64,000 nt of DNA from Mesorhizobium sp. SARCC-RB16n (GCF_008520305.1 NZ_ML703263.1:211551-275550); one strand, 5' to 3'; counted from the stretch's first letter, positions 1 to 10,805 are shown. The notes: generated by a model not told the origin, from the letters alone. Made by a program: numbers and translations.

Positions 1-112
<112 letters not shown>

Positions 113-1558
113 TCAGGCAACCCTTTTCGAAAGCAGCAGGCGATAGAGTTCAACATATTTTTCGGCGCTTCGATCCCACGACACATCGGTCTTCATGCCC
201 TGGCGCTGGATGGTCTCGAAGCTTGCGGGACTGGCGTGGGCGTCGGCCAGACGGCGGATGGCGTGGAGCAGCGCGCCGCCATTGTTGGGGGCAAACTGGA
301 ACCCGGTCGCCACGCCGGCGGCCATTGCTGCTTCGTTGGCATCAATGATGGTGTCGGCGAGGCCGCCGGTGCGGGCGACGACCGGCACGCAGCCATAGCG
401 CAGACCGTAAAGCTGCGTCAGCCCACAAGGCTCGAAGCGTGAAGGGATGACAATGGCGTCGCAGCCGCCCTGCATCGTGTGCGACAGCCCCTCGTCATAG
501 CCGACGACCATGCCGATGCGGCCACGGTGGCGTGCGGCAGCGGCCAGCAGCGCGCCTTCGAGCCCGGCGTCGCCTGAGCCCAGGATGGCCAGCCTGGCGC
601 CTGTCGCGACGATGCCGTCGATCACCGTCGCCAATATGTCCATGCCCTTCTGCCAGGTCAGCCGGCTGACGACACAGACCATCGGGCTGCCGTCGCGGGC
701 GAGGCCAAAACGATCCTCGACGGCGTCCCTGTTGGGGGCGCGGGCCTTCAAGGTTTCGGCCGTGTAGGTCGATACCAGATGCTTGTCGGCTTGCGGATCC
801 CAGATGGCGGTGTCGATGCCGTTGACGATGCCATGGAGATCGCTTGAACGCATGTTGATGAGACCGTCGAGGCCCATGCCGAACTCCGGCGAACGGATCT
901 CCTGCGCATAGGTCGGGCTTACCGTTGTGATCGCCCAGGCGGCCTGCAGGCCAGCCTTGAGGAAGCCGACACCGCCATAATATTCGACGCCGTCAAGCGC
1001 CATCGCCGCGGCCGGCAGGCCGAGCTCGCCGAAGATGCCGGCGCCGAACTGGCCCTGGAAGGCGAGATTGTGGACGGTCATCATCGATGGTGTGCCGACG
1101 GCCTTGCCATAGCGCATGTAGGCGAGCGTCATCGCCGACTGCCAGTCATGGGCATGGACGATGTCAGGCAGGTACCCCGAAATGGCGCCACCGGCGATAT
1201 CGGCGCCGGCCTGGCTCAGCGCGGCGAAGCGGCGCCAATTGTCCGGCCAGTCCGCGCCCGAGGCGTTGCCATAGGGACCGCCGGGACGGTCGAACAGATG
1301 CGGCGCGTCGAGCACGAACAGGTCGAGCCCGGCGACCTCGACGGCATGGACCGAGGCCTTGCCGCCCTGCAGCAGGGGGTACTGGTAGACGGCCTTCTTT
1401 TTCTTGAAGGCCTCCATCACCACCGGAAAGCCCGGGATGAGCGTGCGCATGGTCACGCCCTTGGCCGCGAGTGCAATGGGCAGCGCGCCGGTTACATCGG
1501 CAAGCCCGCCAGTCTTGATCAGCGGGAAAATCTCGGGCGTGACCGACAGAACATGCAT
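113..1558 (-). CDS. glgA: Glycogen synthase (ADP-glucose glucosyltransferase)
   Basis: GlgA extends alpha-1,4-glucan chains using ADP-glucose in the cytoplasm. The 481-residue product has the N-terminal KTGGL motif (K15) that binds ADP-glucose, a GT5 N-terminal Rossmann domain, and the C-terminal GT-B half with [13 protein letters not shown] and the following TGGLADT, typical of bacterial glycogen synthases. The frame is open to a TTG at 1594, but the ATG at 1558 gives the normal family N-terminus ([12 protein letters not shown]), so I chose it. It follows glgC by 78 bases and precedes pgm by 3 bases, in the order glgP-glgB-glgC-glgA-pgm, so it is almost certainly co-transcribed with them. 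Confidence 0.95.
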   Translation of the reverse strand: MHVLSVTPEIFPLIKTGGLADVTGALPIALAAKGVTMRTLIPGFPVVMEAFKKKKAVYQYPLLQGGKASVHAVEVAGLDLFVLDAPHLFDRPGGPYGNASGADWPDNWRRFAALSQAGADIAGGAISGYLPDIVHAHDWQSAMTLAYMRYGKAVGTPSMMTVHNLAFQGQFGAGIFGELGLPAAAMALDGVEYYGGVGFLKAGLQAAWAITTVSPTYAQEIRSPEFGMGLDGLINMRSSDLHGIVNGIDTAIWDPQADKHLVSTYTAETLKARAPNRDAVEDRFGLARDGSPMVCVVSRLTWQKGMDILATVIDGIVATGARLAILGSGDAGLEGALLAAAARHRGRIGMVVGYDEGLSHTMQGGCDAIVIPSRFEPCGLTQLYGLRYGCVPVVARTGGLADTIIDANEAAMAAGVATGFQFAPNNGGALLHAIRRLADAHASPASFETIQRQGMKTDVSWDRSAEKYVELYRLLLSKRVA

Positions 1559-1636
1559 GCGCTTAACGATCCGCTTCTGGTCCACGTCGCCCAAAACCGT
1601 GCAGTGGCTTTGGGATTACGACATGCACAAAACACC

Positions 1637-2902
1637 CTAAAGTGACAGCTTGTTGATCATGTCCTGTGTGATCAGGCAGATACCCTTTTCCGAAACGCGG
1701 AAGCGCTTTGCGTCGAGCACGGGATCCTCGCCGACCACCAGCCCTTCCGGTATCCTTACACCGTGGTCGATGACGACGCGCTTCAACTTTGCGTTCCGGC
1801 CGACATGAACGTCGGGCAGCATGACAACCTCTTCCAGCGTCGAATAGGAATTGATGCGCGCGCCGGTAAAGATCAGGCTTTTCTTCAGCGAAGCGCCCGA
1901 GACGATGCAATCGCCCGACACCAGTGACGAGACGGCGGAACCGCGCCTGCCATCCTCGTCATGCACGAATTTTGCCGGCGGCTTCAGTTCGGCATAAGTC
2001 CAGATCGGCCAGTCGCGGTCGTAGAGGTCGAGTTCGGGCGTCACGTCGGTCAGGTCGATGTTGGCCTCCCAATAGGCGTCGACCGTGCCGACATCGCGCC
2101 AGTAGGCCTCGTTCTCGGCGGTCGAACGCACACAGGACTTGGTGAAGCGGTGCGCGATCGCCTTACCGTGCGTGACGATATAGGGGATGATGTCCTTGCC
2201 GAAGTCGCGGCTGGAGCCCGGCTCGGCGGCATCGCGGCGCAGCTGTTCCATCAGGAACTTGGTCTTGAAGACGTAGATGCCCATCGAGGCCAAGGCGAAT
2301 TCCGGGTTACCCGGAATGCCGGGCGGATCGGCGGGTTTTTCGACGAAGGCGATGATGTTGTCCTTCGCATCGACATGCATGACGCCGAAGCCGGTCGCTT
2401 CCATGCGCGGCACTTCGAGGCAGCCGACCGTGACATCGGCGCCGGCATCGACATGCTGGCGCAGCATCAGCTCGTAATCCATCTTGTAGATGTGGTCGCC
2501 GGCCAGGATCACCATGTATTCCGGGCCATAGGCCTCGATGATGTCGATGTTCTGGTAGACGGCGTCCGCCGTGCCTTCATACCATTGCGTTTCCGACACG
2601 CGCTGGCTCGCCGGCAGGATGTCGAAGCTTTCGTTTCTTTCGGGCCGCAGGAAGTTCCAGCCGCGTTGCAGGTGGCGGATCAGTGAATGCGCCTTGTACT
2701 GGGTGGCGACGCCGAGGCGGCGGATGCCGGAGTTCAACGCATTGGAGAGCGCGAAATCGATGATGCGCGTCTTGCCGCCAAAATAGACCGCCGGCTTGGC
2801 GCGCCGGTCGGTCAGTTCCTTGAGGCGGCTGCCGCGCCCGCCGGCCAGCACATAGGCCATGGCGTCGCGAGCCAGTGGCTGGGTTCTTTTCAAGTCTGCC
2901 AT
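1637..2902 (-). CDS. glgC: Glucose-1-phosphate adenylyltransferase
   Basis: GlgC makes ADP-glucose from glucose-1-phosphate and ATP, the committed and usually allosterically controlled step of glycogen synthesis. The 421-residue length is that of bacterial GlgC. Residues 21-27 are the nucleotidyltransferase signature GGRGSRL, followed by [10 protein letters not shown] and an intact [11 protein letters not shown] catalytic segment, and a left-handed beta-helix C-terminal part. The ATG at 2902 is preceded by a strong GGGAGGG ribosome-binding site. It sits 47 bases downstream of glgB and upstream of glgA in one operon. Confidence 0.96.
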   Translation of the reverse strand: MADLKRTQPLARDAMAYVLAGGRGSRLKELTDRRAKPAVYFGGKTRIIDFALSNALNSGIRRLGVATQYKAHSLIRHLQRGWNFLRPERNESFDILPASQRVSETQWYEGTADAVYQNIDIIEAYGPEYMVILAGDHIYKMDYELMLRQHVDAGADVTVGCLEVPRMEATGFGVMHVDAKDNIIAFVEKPADPPGIPGNPEFALASMGIYVFKTKFLMEQLRRDAAEPGSSRDFGKDIIPYIVTHGKAIAHRFTKSCVRSTAENEAYWRDVGTVDAYWEANIDLTDVTPELDLYDRDWPIWTYAELKPPAKFVHDEDGRRGSAVSSLVSGDCIVSGASLKKSLIFTGARINSYSTLEEVVMLPDVHVGRNAKLKRVVIDHGVRIPEGLVVGEDPVLDAKRFRVSEKGICLITQDMINKLSL

Positions 2903-2949
2903 TTATACCCTCCCAAGTTACTCAGTCTCGCCATGTTCCCGGCCGATGC

Positions 2950-5163
2950 TCAATCGGCAACGCGCTCGAGCATGATCGTCGACAGCGGCGGCAGAAGCAT
3001 TGTTGCCGAGATGCTCTTGCCCTCCGCCCTTGCCTCGACCATGCCGCCATTGCCCATGCCGGAGCCGCCATATTCGGTAGCGTCGGTGTTGATGATCTCG
3101 CGCCACTTGCCGGCCTTCGGCAGCGGCACACGATAATTGTCGCGTGGCACCGGTGTGAAATTGGAGATGACGGCGACCGGATTGCCCCCGGGAGCGTTGC
3201 GTACCCAGGCGAAAACCGAATTCTGGCTGTCGTCGACGATCAGCCAGGAGAACCCTTCCGGCTCACAGTCGCGGCTATGCAGGGCCGGGCGTGACCGGTA
3301 GAGATAGTTGAGATCGCGTACCGTCTGCCAGACGCCGCGATGCGGGCGGAAATCGAGCAGGTTCCAATCAAGCGCGCGCGCCTCGCTCCATTCGCGGCGC
3401 TGCGCGAATTCCTGGCCCATGAACAGCAGCTTCTTGCCGGGATAACCCCACATGAAGCCGTAGTAGGCACGCAGGGTCGCGAATTTCTGCCAGTCGTCAC
3501 CGGCCATCTTGCTCAGCAGCGTGCCTTTGCCGTGCACGACCTCGTCATGTGAGAGCGGCAGCACGAAATTCTCCGAGAAGGCGTAGGTCAGGCCGAAGGT
3601 CAGCTCGTTGTGGTGGTGCTTGCGGAAAATCGGCTCCTTGGAGAAATACTCCAGCGTGTCGTGCATGAAGCCCATGTTCCATTTGAAGCCGAAGCCCAGC
3701 CCGCCTTCATGAACAGGAGCCGAGACCTTTGGCCATGAAGTCGATTCCTCGGCGATGGTCATGACGCCGGGATGGTGGCCGTAGAGTTCCTTGTTCATCT
3801 TCTGCAGGAAGCTGACCGCCTCGAGGTTTTCGCGCCCACCCTTCTCGTTGGGGATCCATTCGCCCTGCTTGCGCGAATAGTCGAGGTAGAGCATCGAGGC
3901 GACCGCGTCGACGCGAAGGCCGTCGACATGGTATTTTTCGGCCCAGAACAGCGCGTTGTTGACGAGGAACGACACCACCTCGCGGCGGCCGAAATTGTAG
4001 ATCGCGGTGTTCCAGTCCGGGTGGAAGCCCTTGCGCGGGTCGGCATGCTCGTAGAGCGCGGTGCCGTCGAAATGGACCAGGCCGTGCTCGTCGACAGGGA
4101 AATGCGCGGGGACCCAGTCGAGGATGACGCCGATGCCGGCACGGTGGGCGCCATCGACAAAGCGGGCAAAGCCGTCCGGATCGCCGAAGCGGGCCGACGG
4201 CGCGTAGAGGCCGGTGGTCTGATAGCCCCAGGACGGGTCATAGGGATGCTCGGAGATCGGCAGGAATTCGATGTGGGTGAAACCGCTCTCGACCACATAG
4301 GGGATCAGCCGGTCGGCCAGTTCATCCCATGACAGGAAGGTGCCGTCGTCGCGAAGCTGCCAGGAACCGGCATGGACTTCGTAAATCGAGATAGCCTCGC
4401 GCCGAGGGTCGGCGTTGCGCCAGTAATTGCGATGCGCTTCGTCACCCCATGGATGCGCCGGCGGCACCGCGGTCACCGAGGCCGTTGCCGGGCGCAGCTC
4501 CGACTTGAAGGCGAACGGATCGGCCTTCAGCGGCAACCTCACACCATCGGGACCTATGATTTCGTATTTGTAGGGTCGGCCGGCACCGATATCGGGAATG
4601 AACAGCTCCCAGATGCCGGTGTCACGACGGTCGCGCATCGTATGCCGGCGGCCGTCCCAGTCATTGAAATCGCCAACCACCGAGACCCGCCTGGCATTTG
4701 GGGCCCATACTGCGAAATGCACGCCGGTGGCGCCCTCGTGCTCGATGATATGCGCGCCAAGCTTGTCGAACAGCCTGAGATGCGAACCCTCGGCGATGTA
4801 GTAATCGTCCATCGGTCCGAGCACTGGACCGAACGAGTAGGGATCGGTCAGCCACCAGTCGCCGCCGGCATTGCGCGCGTGGTAGCGCAGCGGCTGGCGC
4901 TTCTTGATCGACAGCTTGCCCTCGAAGAAACCGGCTTCGTCGCGCCTGGTCAATTCGCCGGCCTCAATGCCGGTCAGCGTGTAGGCGATGACAGACTGCG
5001 CGTGTGGAACGAAGCAGCGCGCGAACAGGCTCTTGCCTGCCTCCTGGACGCCAAGGACCGCAAATGGATCTCCGTGCGTACCGGCGACAATCGCCGCAAC
5101 ATCGCTGGCTGGCGCCAGTCCGTCCGGCCCGCTTGTCGCAGCGGTCGCGCGCGGCTTCCTCAT
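2950..5163 (-). CDS. glgB: 1,4-alpha-glucan branching enzyme
   Basis: GlgB introduces alpha-1,6 branches into glycogen. The 737-residue product has the N-terminal branching-enzyme beta-sandwich modules, then a GH13 barrel with EVHAGSW, the nucleophile segment DGLRVDAVASM, the acid/base segment IAEEST and the LSHDEVVHGKGTL motif. The open frame reaches a TTG at 5229, but the ATG at 5163 (MRKPRATAAT) has a GGGGAGGG Shine-Dalgarno upstream and gives the usual length, so I use it. It is separated from glgP by about 70 bases and from glgC by 47 bases on the same strand. Confidence 0.95.
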   Translation of the reverse strand: MRKPRATAATSGPDGLAPASDVAAIVAGTHGDPFAVLGVQEAGKSLFARCFVPHAQSVIAYTLTGIEAGELTRRDEAGFFEGKLSIKKRQPLRYHARNAGGDWWLTDPYSFGPVLGPMDDYYIAEGSHLRLFDKLGAHIIEHEGATGVHFAVWAPNARRVSVVGDFNDWDGRRHTMRDRRDTGIWELFIPDIGAGRPYKYEIIGPDGVRLPLKADPFAFKSELRPATASVTAVPPAHPWGDEAHRNYWRNADPRREAISIYEVHAGSWQLRDDGTFLSWDELADRLIPYVVESGFTHIEFLPISEHPYDPSWGYQTTGLYAPSARFGDPDGFARFVDGAHRAGIGVILDWVPAHFPVDEHGLVHFDGTALYEHADPRKGFHPDWNTAIYNFGRREVVSFLVNNALFWAEKYHVDGLRVDAVASMLYLDYSRKQGEWIPNEKGGRENLEAVSFLQKMNKELYGHHPGVMTIAEESTSWPKVSAPVHEGGLGFGFKWNMGFMHDTLEYFSKEPIFRKHHHNELTFGLTYAFSENFVLPLSHDEVVHGKGTLLSKMAGDDWQKFATLRAYYGFMWGYPGKKLLFMGQEFAQRREWSEARALDWNLLDFRPHRGVWQTVRDLNYLYRSRPALHSRDCEPEGFSWLIVDDSQNSVFAWVRNAPGGNPVAVISNFTPVPRDNYRVPLPKAGKWREIINTDATEYGGSGMGNGGMVEARAEGKSISATMLLPPLSTIMLERVAD

Positions 5164-5234
5164 CAGGCGGTCGCCCTCCCCGGGCACCAAGTGTTTGTTT
5201 TTGCGGCCATCGTTCGTGGCCTTATGCAATCACA

Positions 5235-7697
5235 TCAGACGGGCACGTTCCAGATTTCTTTCGCGTATTGGCGGATCGTGCGATCGGAGGAGAACCAGCC
5301 GACGCGCGCGACGTTGCGGATGGCGCGCGCGTACCAGTCCGGGCTGTTGCGCCAGACGGCATCGACGTCGCGCTGGCAGGCGGCATAGGCATCGAAATCC
5401 GCCGCGACCATGAACCAGTCGGTATTGTAGAGACCATTGATGAGGTCGCGGTAGCGATTGGGATCGTCGGGCGAGAAGACGCCTGACGAAACGGCCGCGA
5501 CTGCCTGAGCCAGTTCGGAGGATGCCTCGATGACGCCGCGCGGATCGTAGCCATTGTTGCGCCGCTCGGCGACTTCTTCGGTGGTGAGGCCGAAGATGAA
5601 GATGTTGTCGTCGCCGACATGCTCCTTGATCTCGACATTGGCGCCGTCGAGCGTGCCGATGGTCAGCGCGCCGTTCAGCGCGAACTTCATGTTGCCGGTG
5701 CCGGAGGCTTCCATGCCGGCGGTCGAGATCTGCTCCGAGAGATCGGCGGCCGGCATCAGCACCTCGGCCAGGCTGACATTGTAATTCGGTACGAACACGA
5801 TTTTCAGCAGGCCGCGCACCGAAGGGTCACTGTTGATCACTTTGGCGACGTCGTTGGCCAGTTTGATGATCAGCTTGGCGTTGTGGTAGCTGGGCGCGGC
5901 CTTGCCGCCGAAGAATTTCACCCGAGGCATCCAGTCGCGCTCGGGATGCGAGCGTATCTGGTCATAGAGCGCGATCGCCTCGAGGATATTGAGCAACTGG
6001 CGCTTGTATTCGTGGATACGCTTGACCTGGATGTCGAAGAGCGCCGAAGGGTCGAGCTTGATGCCGAGGCGGTCGGCGACCAAATTGGCAAGCCTCACCT
6101 TGTTCTGGCGCTTCACGGCGGCGAATTTTTCGCGGAAGGCGATGTCGTCGGCGAGAGGATCGAGCCCCTTGATCGCTTCGATGTCATCCATGAAGCGGTC
6201 GCCGATCGCCTCGCGGGCAAGCGCAGTGAGGCCCGGATTGCACTGGATGAGCCAGCGCCGCGGCGTGATGCCGTTGGTCTTGTTGTTGATGCGATCGGGA
6301 TAGAGTTTGTGGAGGTCGGCGAAGACCGTCTCCTTCATCAACTCGGTGTGCAGCGCCGACACGCCGTTGATCGAATGCGAACCGACAAAGGCCAAATTGC
6401 CCATGCGCACCCGGCGGTCGCCATTCTCTTGGATCAACGAGATGCGGCTGATCTGCTCGTCAGAAAACTGGTTGGTGGCGCGCGCCTCCAGGAGTACCTG
6501 CGCGTTGATGGCGTAGACGATCTGCATGTGGCGCGGCAAAAGCCGCTCGAATAGCGGCACCGGCCAGCTTTCCAGCGCCTCGGGCAGCAGCGTGTGGTTG
6601 GTGTAGCCGAAGGTGCGCTTGGTGAGATTCCAGGCGAGGTCGAAATCCATGCCATGGACATCCATCAGGAGCCGCATCAGTTCAGGCACGGCGATCGCCG
6701 GATGGGTGTCGTTGAGGTGGATCGCCGCCTTGTCGGGCAGCGACCTCAGATCGCCATATTGGCTGAGATGCCGCTGGACAATGTCCTGCAGCGAGGCGGT
6801 GGAGAAGAAATACTCCTGGCGAAGCCTGAGTTCCTGCCCAGCCATGTGGGAATCGGCTGGATAGAGCACGCGCGACAGCGCATCGGCCTTGTTGCTTTCG
6901 GCCAGCGCGCCAATGTGGTCGCCGGCATTGAACTTGTCGAGCAGGATCGGATCGATCGGCATGCCGGACCAAAGGCGCAGCGTGTTGACGCGCTTGGCGC
7001 GCCAGCCGGCCACGGGCGTGTCGTAGGCGACGGCAAGCACATGCTCCCTAGGCTTCCAGACATGCCGCTCGAGGCGCCCGTCCTTCGAGGTGATCGATTC
7101 GACCGAACCGCCGAAGCCGACTTCGAAGGAGCGCTCGCGTCGCTCGAACTCCCACGGGTTGCCGTGGTCCAGCCAGGTCTCGGGCAGTTCAACCTGCCAG
7201 CCGTCATGGATTTCCTGGCGGAACATGCCGTTGGCATAGCGGATGCCGTAGCCATGCGCGGGAATGTCGACGGTCGCCATGCTTTCCATGAAGCAGGCGG
7301 CGAGCCGGCCAAGTCCGCCATTGCCAAGGGCTGCGTCCGGCTCGAGCGCCGCGATGATGTCGAGATCGACGCCGAGTGAGGACAAGGCCTCGCGCATGTT
7401 CTCCATCAGGCCGAGATTGGAAAAAGCGTCGCGCATCAGGCGCCCGATCAAGAACTCGAGCGAGAGGTAATAGACGCGCTTTTCCTGCTGGTCGTAGGCT
7501 TCCTTGGTCGCCTGCATCCAATGGTCGACGACCCGGTCGCGCACGACCTTGATCGAGGCGGTCAGCCAGTCGTACTGGGTCGCGACGGTAGTGTCCTTGC
7601 CGACCCGGTATTTGAGCGACATCAAGACCTCTTCGGCGAGCGTCTTGGGATCGGGATTGTCGAGAGCGGGAGCTTCGATCGTCATGGCGGATGTCAT
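5235..7697 (-). CDS. glgP: Glycogen phosphorylase
   Basis: GlgP releases glucose-1-phosphate from the non-reducing ends of glycogen. The 820-residue protein has the full GT35 phosphorylase layout: LEFLIGRLM near the N-terminus, NGGLGRLAACF, the HLNDTHPAIAVPEL segment, and the pyridoxal-phosphate site EASGTGNMKFALNG, whose Lys holds the cofactor. The ATG at 7697 has GAGAGG just upstream; a second ATG at 7685 is possible. It is the first gene of the glg operon, so breakdown and synthesis enzymes are made from one transcript, with the promoter expected in the 130-base gap before frcA. Confidence 0.96.
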   Translation of the reverse strand: MTSAMTIEAPALDNPDPKTLAEEVLMSLKYRVGKDTTVATQYDWLTASIKVVRDRVVDHWMQATKEAYDQQEKRVYYLSLEFLIGRLMRDAFSNLGLMENMREALSSLGVDLDIIAALEPDAALGNGGLGRLAACFMESMATVDIPAHGYGIRYANGMFRQEIHDGWQVELPETWLDHGNPWEFERRERSFEVGFGGSVESITSKDGRLERHVWKPREHVLAVAYDTPVAGWRAKRVNTLRLWSGMPIDPILLDKFNAGDHIGALAESNKADALSRVLYPADSHMAGQELRLRQEYFFSTASLQDIVQRHLSQYGDLRSLPDKAAIHLNDTHPAIAVPELMRLLMDVHGMDFDLAWNLTKRTFGYTNHTLLPEALESWPVPLFERLLPRHMQIVYAINAQVLLEARATNQFSDEQISRISLIQENGDRRVRMGNLAFVGSHSINGVSALHTELMKETVFADLHKLYPDRINNKTNGITPRRWLIQCNPGLTALAREAIGDRFMDDIEAIKGLDPLADDIAFREKFAAVKRQNKVRLANLVADRLGIKLDPSALFDIQVKRIHEYKRQLLNILEAIALYDQIRSHPERDWMPRVKFFGGKAAPSYHNAKLIIKLANDVAKVINSDPSVRGLLKIVFVPNYNVSLAEVLMPAADLSEQISTAGMEASGTGNMKFALNGALTIGTLDGANVEIKEHVGDDNIFIFGLTTEEVAERRNNGYDPRGVIEASSELAQAVAAVSSGVFSPDDPNRYRDLINGLYNTDWFMVAADFDAYAACQRDVDAVWRNSPDWYARAIRNVARVGWFSSDRTIRQYAKEIWNVPV

Positions 7698-7753
7698 ATC
7701 GCCTCTCGTTCGGTTTGCCTGATCATACCGGCTTTCACCGTTTCTCCCAGCCT

Positions 7754-7781
7754 ATCCTAGTGCATTGCAGCATGTTTTCAA
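7754..7781 (-). promoter_or_regulatory. Candidate sigma70-type promoter for the glg operon
   Basis: Read on the minus strand, TTGAAA (plus 7781-7776) is followed after 16 bases by TAGGAT (plus 7759-7754), then a leader of about 55 bases before the glgP ATG at 7697. The placement is right for the operon, but the match is only approximate and no start site is known. Confidence 0.3.
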
Positions 7782-7827
7782 TCGATTTAGGCAAGTGTCG
7801 CCGGAATGACCGCGGCAACTGGCAAGA

Positions 7828-8607
7828 TCAGGCGGCTAGTACCTCAGGCGGCGCCTTCGCTCCGGTCATGAAGGCAACGGCGTCGGACATCGTATATTGC
7901 TTGGGATCGATGACGGCGAGGCGACGGCCGAGACGATGAATATGGATGCGGTCGGCCACCTCGAAGACATGCGGCATGTTGTGCGAGATGAGCACGATCG
8001 GCAGCCCGCGTTTCTTCACGTCGAGGATCAGTTCAAGCACGCGGCGGCTCTCCTTGACGCCAAGCGCCGCTGTCGGCTCGTCCATGATGATGACACGACT
8101 GCCGAAGGCGGCGGCCCGCGCCACGGCGACGCCCTGGCGCTGGCCGCCGGACAGCGTTTCGACCGACTGGTTGATGTTCTGGATGGTCATCAGCCCGAGC
8201 TCGGACAGTTTATCGCGGGCGATGCGCGCCATGGCTGAGCGGTCGAGCCGGCGCAGCCATTGCCCGGCAAAGCCGGGTTTGCGGAGCTCACGGCCTAGGA
8301 ACATGTTGTCGGCGATCGACAGCGCCGGCGACAGGGCCAGGTTCTGGTAGACGGTCTCGATGCCGGCCATGCGGGCCTCGATCGGCGAACGGAAATGCAC
8401 CGTCTGGCCGTCGAGCTCGATCATACCGGAATCCGGGATGACGGCACCACAAAGCGCCTTGACCAGCGTCGACTTGCCGGCACCATTATCGCCGATGACG
8501 GCGAGGATCTCGCCCGGAAGCAGGTCGAAATCGGCGTTGTCGAGCGCGACCACCCTGCCGTAGCGCTTGTTGAGACCTTTTGCCTGGAGAATGGGCTGCG
8601 TGCTCAT
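7828..8607 (-). CDS. frcA: Fructose-type sugar ABC importer, ATP-binding protein
   Basis: This is the cytoplasmic ATPase of a CUT2-type sugar importer. The 259-residue product carries Walker A GDNGAGKST, a Q-loop ETVYQNLAL, signature LSGGQRQ and Walker B VIIMDEPTAALG, then a His switch LISHNM. It has only one ATPase cassette, as in rhizobial FrcA, whereas RbsA- or XylG-type CUT2 ATPases are double. The ATG at 8607 overlaps the permease stop by four bases (ATGA), so translation is coupled; the frame opens further upstream (8628) but that would lie inside frcC. Homology suggests fructose, possibly with mannose or ribose; the divergent fructokinase supports fructose. Confidence 0.9.
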   Translation of the reverse strand: MSTQPILQAKGLNKRYGRVVALDNADFDLLPGEILAVIGDNGAGKSTLVKALCGAVIPDSGMIELDGQTVHFRSPIEARMAGIETVYQNLALSPALSIADNMFLGRELRKPGFAGQWLRRLDRSAMARIARDKLSELGLMTIQNINQSVETLSGGQRQGVAVARAAAFGSRVIIMDEPTAALGVKESRRVLELILDVKKRGLPIVLISHNMPHVFEVADRIHIHRLGRRLAVIDPKQYTMSDAVAFMTGAKAPPEVLAA

Positions 8608-9680
8608 GCCGAGACCTTCCTGATCCACTGGTCAATGGTAACGGCGAGGATGATGAGGATGCCGACGGTGAACTCCTGCCAGAGCGAGTCGACGCCGGCG
8701 AGCGCCAGACCATTGCGGAAGACACCGACGATCAGCGCCCCGAACAGCGTGCCAACGAGCGAACCGCGGCCGCCGAACAGCGAGGTGCCGCCGATCACCA
8801 CTGCGGTAATGGCATCCAGATTGGCGGTCTGGTTGCCAAGCGGGCTCGCAGCACCGATGCGGCCAATGAGCGCCCAGCTGGCAATGGCGCAGATGAAGCC
8901 GGCGATCGTGTAGACGGCAATGTAGACGCCGCGCGTGTTGATGCCGGCGAGGCGCGCGGCCTCGTCATCATCGCCGGTTGCATAAACATGGCGGCCGAAA
9001 GCCGTGCGGTTGAGCACATACCAGATGATAACAGCCGTCAGGATCATGGCGATCGTGCCGTAGGTCAGCACCGCCCCGCCACCCAGCCTTATCGTATGGC
9101 CGAGCCATTGCAGCAGCGGCCCCATGGCCTCGATGTCCTGCGCCCTCACCGTCTCGGAGTGCGAAACGTAGATGACCATGGCACCGTAGACGCTCCAAGT
9201 TCCAAGTGTGACGATAAAAGGCGGCAGCTTGATGACGGCGACGAGCACGCCGTTGATAAGGCCACAGAGCAGGCCGGTAAGCAGCCCGAGCACGAAGGCG
9301 ATTTCGACCGGAATACCAAAGGTGACAGTCAACCGGCCCATGATGATGGATGAGAGCACCATCATCGCGCCAACCGACAAATCAATGCCGGCGGTCAGGA
9401 TAACCAGCGTCTGGGCTATGCCCAGAAAGGCAATTATGGTGACCTGCTGGAGAACGAGTGAAAGATTGAACGGCGCAAAGAACCGGCCCCCGGCCGCCAC
9501 CGAAAAAATCAGGATACCGACGACGAGCACAATGAACGGGATTGCTGTCGGGTATTCGTGCAGAAATCTCTGCAGGCTCTTCAAGCTGGAACGGCGATCC
9601 TCTTCAAAACTCGCCACCGACTGATCGCTGCCCCGGAGGCCGCGCTCGGCAATGGCCGAACCGGTTGTGTCGTCGCTCAT
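8604..9680 (-). CDS. frcC: Fructose-type sugar ABC importer, permease
   Basis: This is the membrane permease of the importer. The 358-residue protein has a cytoplasmic N-terminal tail of about 50 residues and then 8-10 hydrophobic helices, with the CUT2 permease segments GIDLSVGAMM, GLINGVLV and, near the end, TSLFGGRGSLVGTLFGALIVG. The ATG at 9680 follows a strong GGGAGGGG site. It lies 96 bases after frcB, with a stem-loop in that gap, and overlaps frcA by four bases. The order frcB-frcC-frcA matches the fructose uptake operon described in Sinorhizobium meliloti. Confidence 0.92.
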   Translation of the reverse strand: MSDDTTGSAIAERGLRGSDQSVASFEEDRRSSLKSLQRFLHEYPTAIPFIVLVVGILIFSVAAGGRFFAPFNLSLVLQQVTIIAFLGIAQTLVILTAGIDLSVGAMMVLSSIIMGRLTVTFGIPVEIAFVLGLLTGLLCGLINGVLVAVIKLPPFIVTLGTWSVYGAMVIYVSHSETVRAQDIEAMGPLLQWLGHTIRLGGGAVLTYGTIAMILTAVIIWYVLNRTAFGRHVYATGDDDEAARLAGINTRGVYIAVYTIAGFICAIASWALIGRIGAASPLGNQTANLDAITAVVIGGTSLFGGRGSLVGTLFGALIVGVFRNGLALAGVDSLWQEFTVGILIILAVTIDQWIRKVSA

Positions 9681-9709
9681 AATCCCCTCCCAAGGGTCCC
9701 GTATTTTTA

Positions 9710-9737
9710 GGAAAGAGCGGCCGCAACCGCCCTTTCC
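9710..9737 (-). promoter_or_regulatory. Intercistronic stem-loop between frcB and frcC
   Basis: Arms 9710-9720 and 9727-9737 form an 11-bp stem around a 6-base loop. In the minus-strand transcript the single non-Watson-Crick pair is a G-U wobble, so the stem is fully paired. No U-run follows, so it is more likely a 3' stabiliser or attenuator that keeps the binding-protein message more abundant than the permease message than a full terminator. That role is inferred from analogous binding-protein/permease gaps. Confidence 0.6.
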
Positions 9738-9776
9738 GTTGGAGTTTAAACTCTTCTGGCGGGTCTTAGGAAGCCA

Positions 9777-10805
9777 TCAGCCCCAGCAGAGTTCGAGGCC
9801 CTTCTTGGTATCAATCGATTCGACACCCTTGACCGGCTTGTCGGTGATCAGCGTCGCTCCAGTGTCGAAGAACTGCTTGCCCGGGGTGGGTTTCGGCTTC
9901 TCTCCGGTCTTGGCGAATTTCTCGATCGCTTCCATGGCCATCGCAGCCATCTTCAGTGGATATTGCTGTGAGGTCGCGCCAATTACGCCTGCCGCGACAT
10001 TCTTGACGCCGGGGCAGCCGCCGTCGATCGACACCACCAGAACCGAGCCGTCATCCTTGCCCGCCGCCTTGAGTGCCTGATAGCCACCTGCCGCCGCCGG
10101 CTCGTTGATCGTGTACATGACGTTCACGTCAGGGCACTTCTGTAGCAAGGTCTCCATGGCGGTGCGGCCGCCGTCCTCGGCGCCACCGGTCATTTCATGC
10201 CCACAAATGCGCGCGTCGCTCTCGTCGCCATATTTCTTCGGGTCCTTGATGTCGATGCCAAAGCCCTGCATGAAGCCTTGGTCACGCAAATAGTCGACCG
10301 TCGGCTGGTTGGTGGCTAGGTCGAGGAACGCGATCTTGGCGCTTGAGGCCTTGTCGCCGAGGGTGCCCTTGGCCCACTGGCCGATCAGTTCGCCGGCCTT
10401 GAAATTGTCGGTGGCGAAGGTTGCGTCGGCGGCATCGATCGGATCGAGCGGCGTGTCGAGCACGATGACCAGCAGGCCGGCGTCGCGCGCCTTCTTAATC
10501 GTCGGCACGATGGCACTGGAATCGCTCGGCACGATGGCAAAGCCCTTGGCCCCGGCCGAGATCAGGTTCTCGATGGCCGCGACCTGGCTGTCATTGTCGC
10601 CATCGAACTTGCCGGCAAAGGTCTGCAGCGTAAGGCCGAGTTCCTTGGCTTTGGCCTGCGCGCCCTCGCGCATCTTGACGAAGAACGGATTGCCTTCGGT
10701 CTTGGTAATCAGGCCGACAATATCGGCAGCGTACGAGGCCGAGGCCATCGCGCCATAAAAGGCAAGGCCGGCGACGGCCGCCCTCAGAACATTCCACTTA
10801 CCCAT
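9777..10805 (-). CDS. frcB: Fructose-type sugar ABC importer, periplasmic binding protein
   Basis: This is the periplasmic substrate-binding protein of the importer. The 342-residue product starts with a signal peptide ending ASASYA before [16 protein letters not shown], followed by the two-lobed Peripla_BP_4 fold with [12 protein letters not shown] and a C-terminal CWG, which I recognise from rhizobial FrcB. The ATG at 10805 is preceded by GGGAGGAAATC. An upstream extension of the frame (to 10925) would run through the promoter region and bury the signal peptide, so it is rejected. It is the first gene of frcBCA, transcribed away from the ROK regulator. Confidence 0.94.
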   Translation of the reverse strand: MGKWNVLRAAVAGLAFYGAMASASYAADIVGLITKTEGNPFFVKMREGAQAKAKELGLTLQTFAGKFDGDNDSQVAAIENLISAGAKGFAIVPSDSSAIVPTIKKARDAGLLVIVLDTPLDPIDAADATFATDNFKAGELIGQWAKGTLGDKASSAKIAFLDLATNQPTVDYLRDQGFMQGFGIDIKDPKKYGDESDARICGHEMTGGAEDGGRTAMETLLQKCPDVNVMYTINEPAAAGGYQALKAAGKDDGSVLVVSIDGGCPGVKNVAAGVIGATSQQYPLKMAAMAMEAIEKFAKTGEKPKPTPGKQFFDTGATLITDKPVKGVESIDTKKGLELCWG

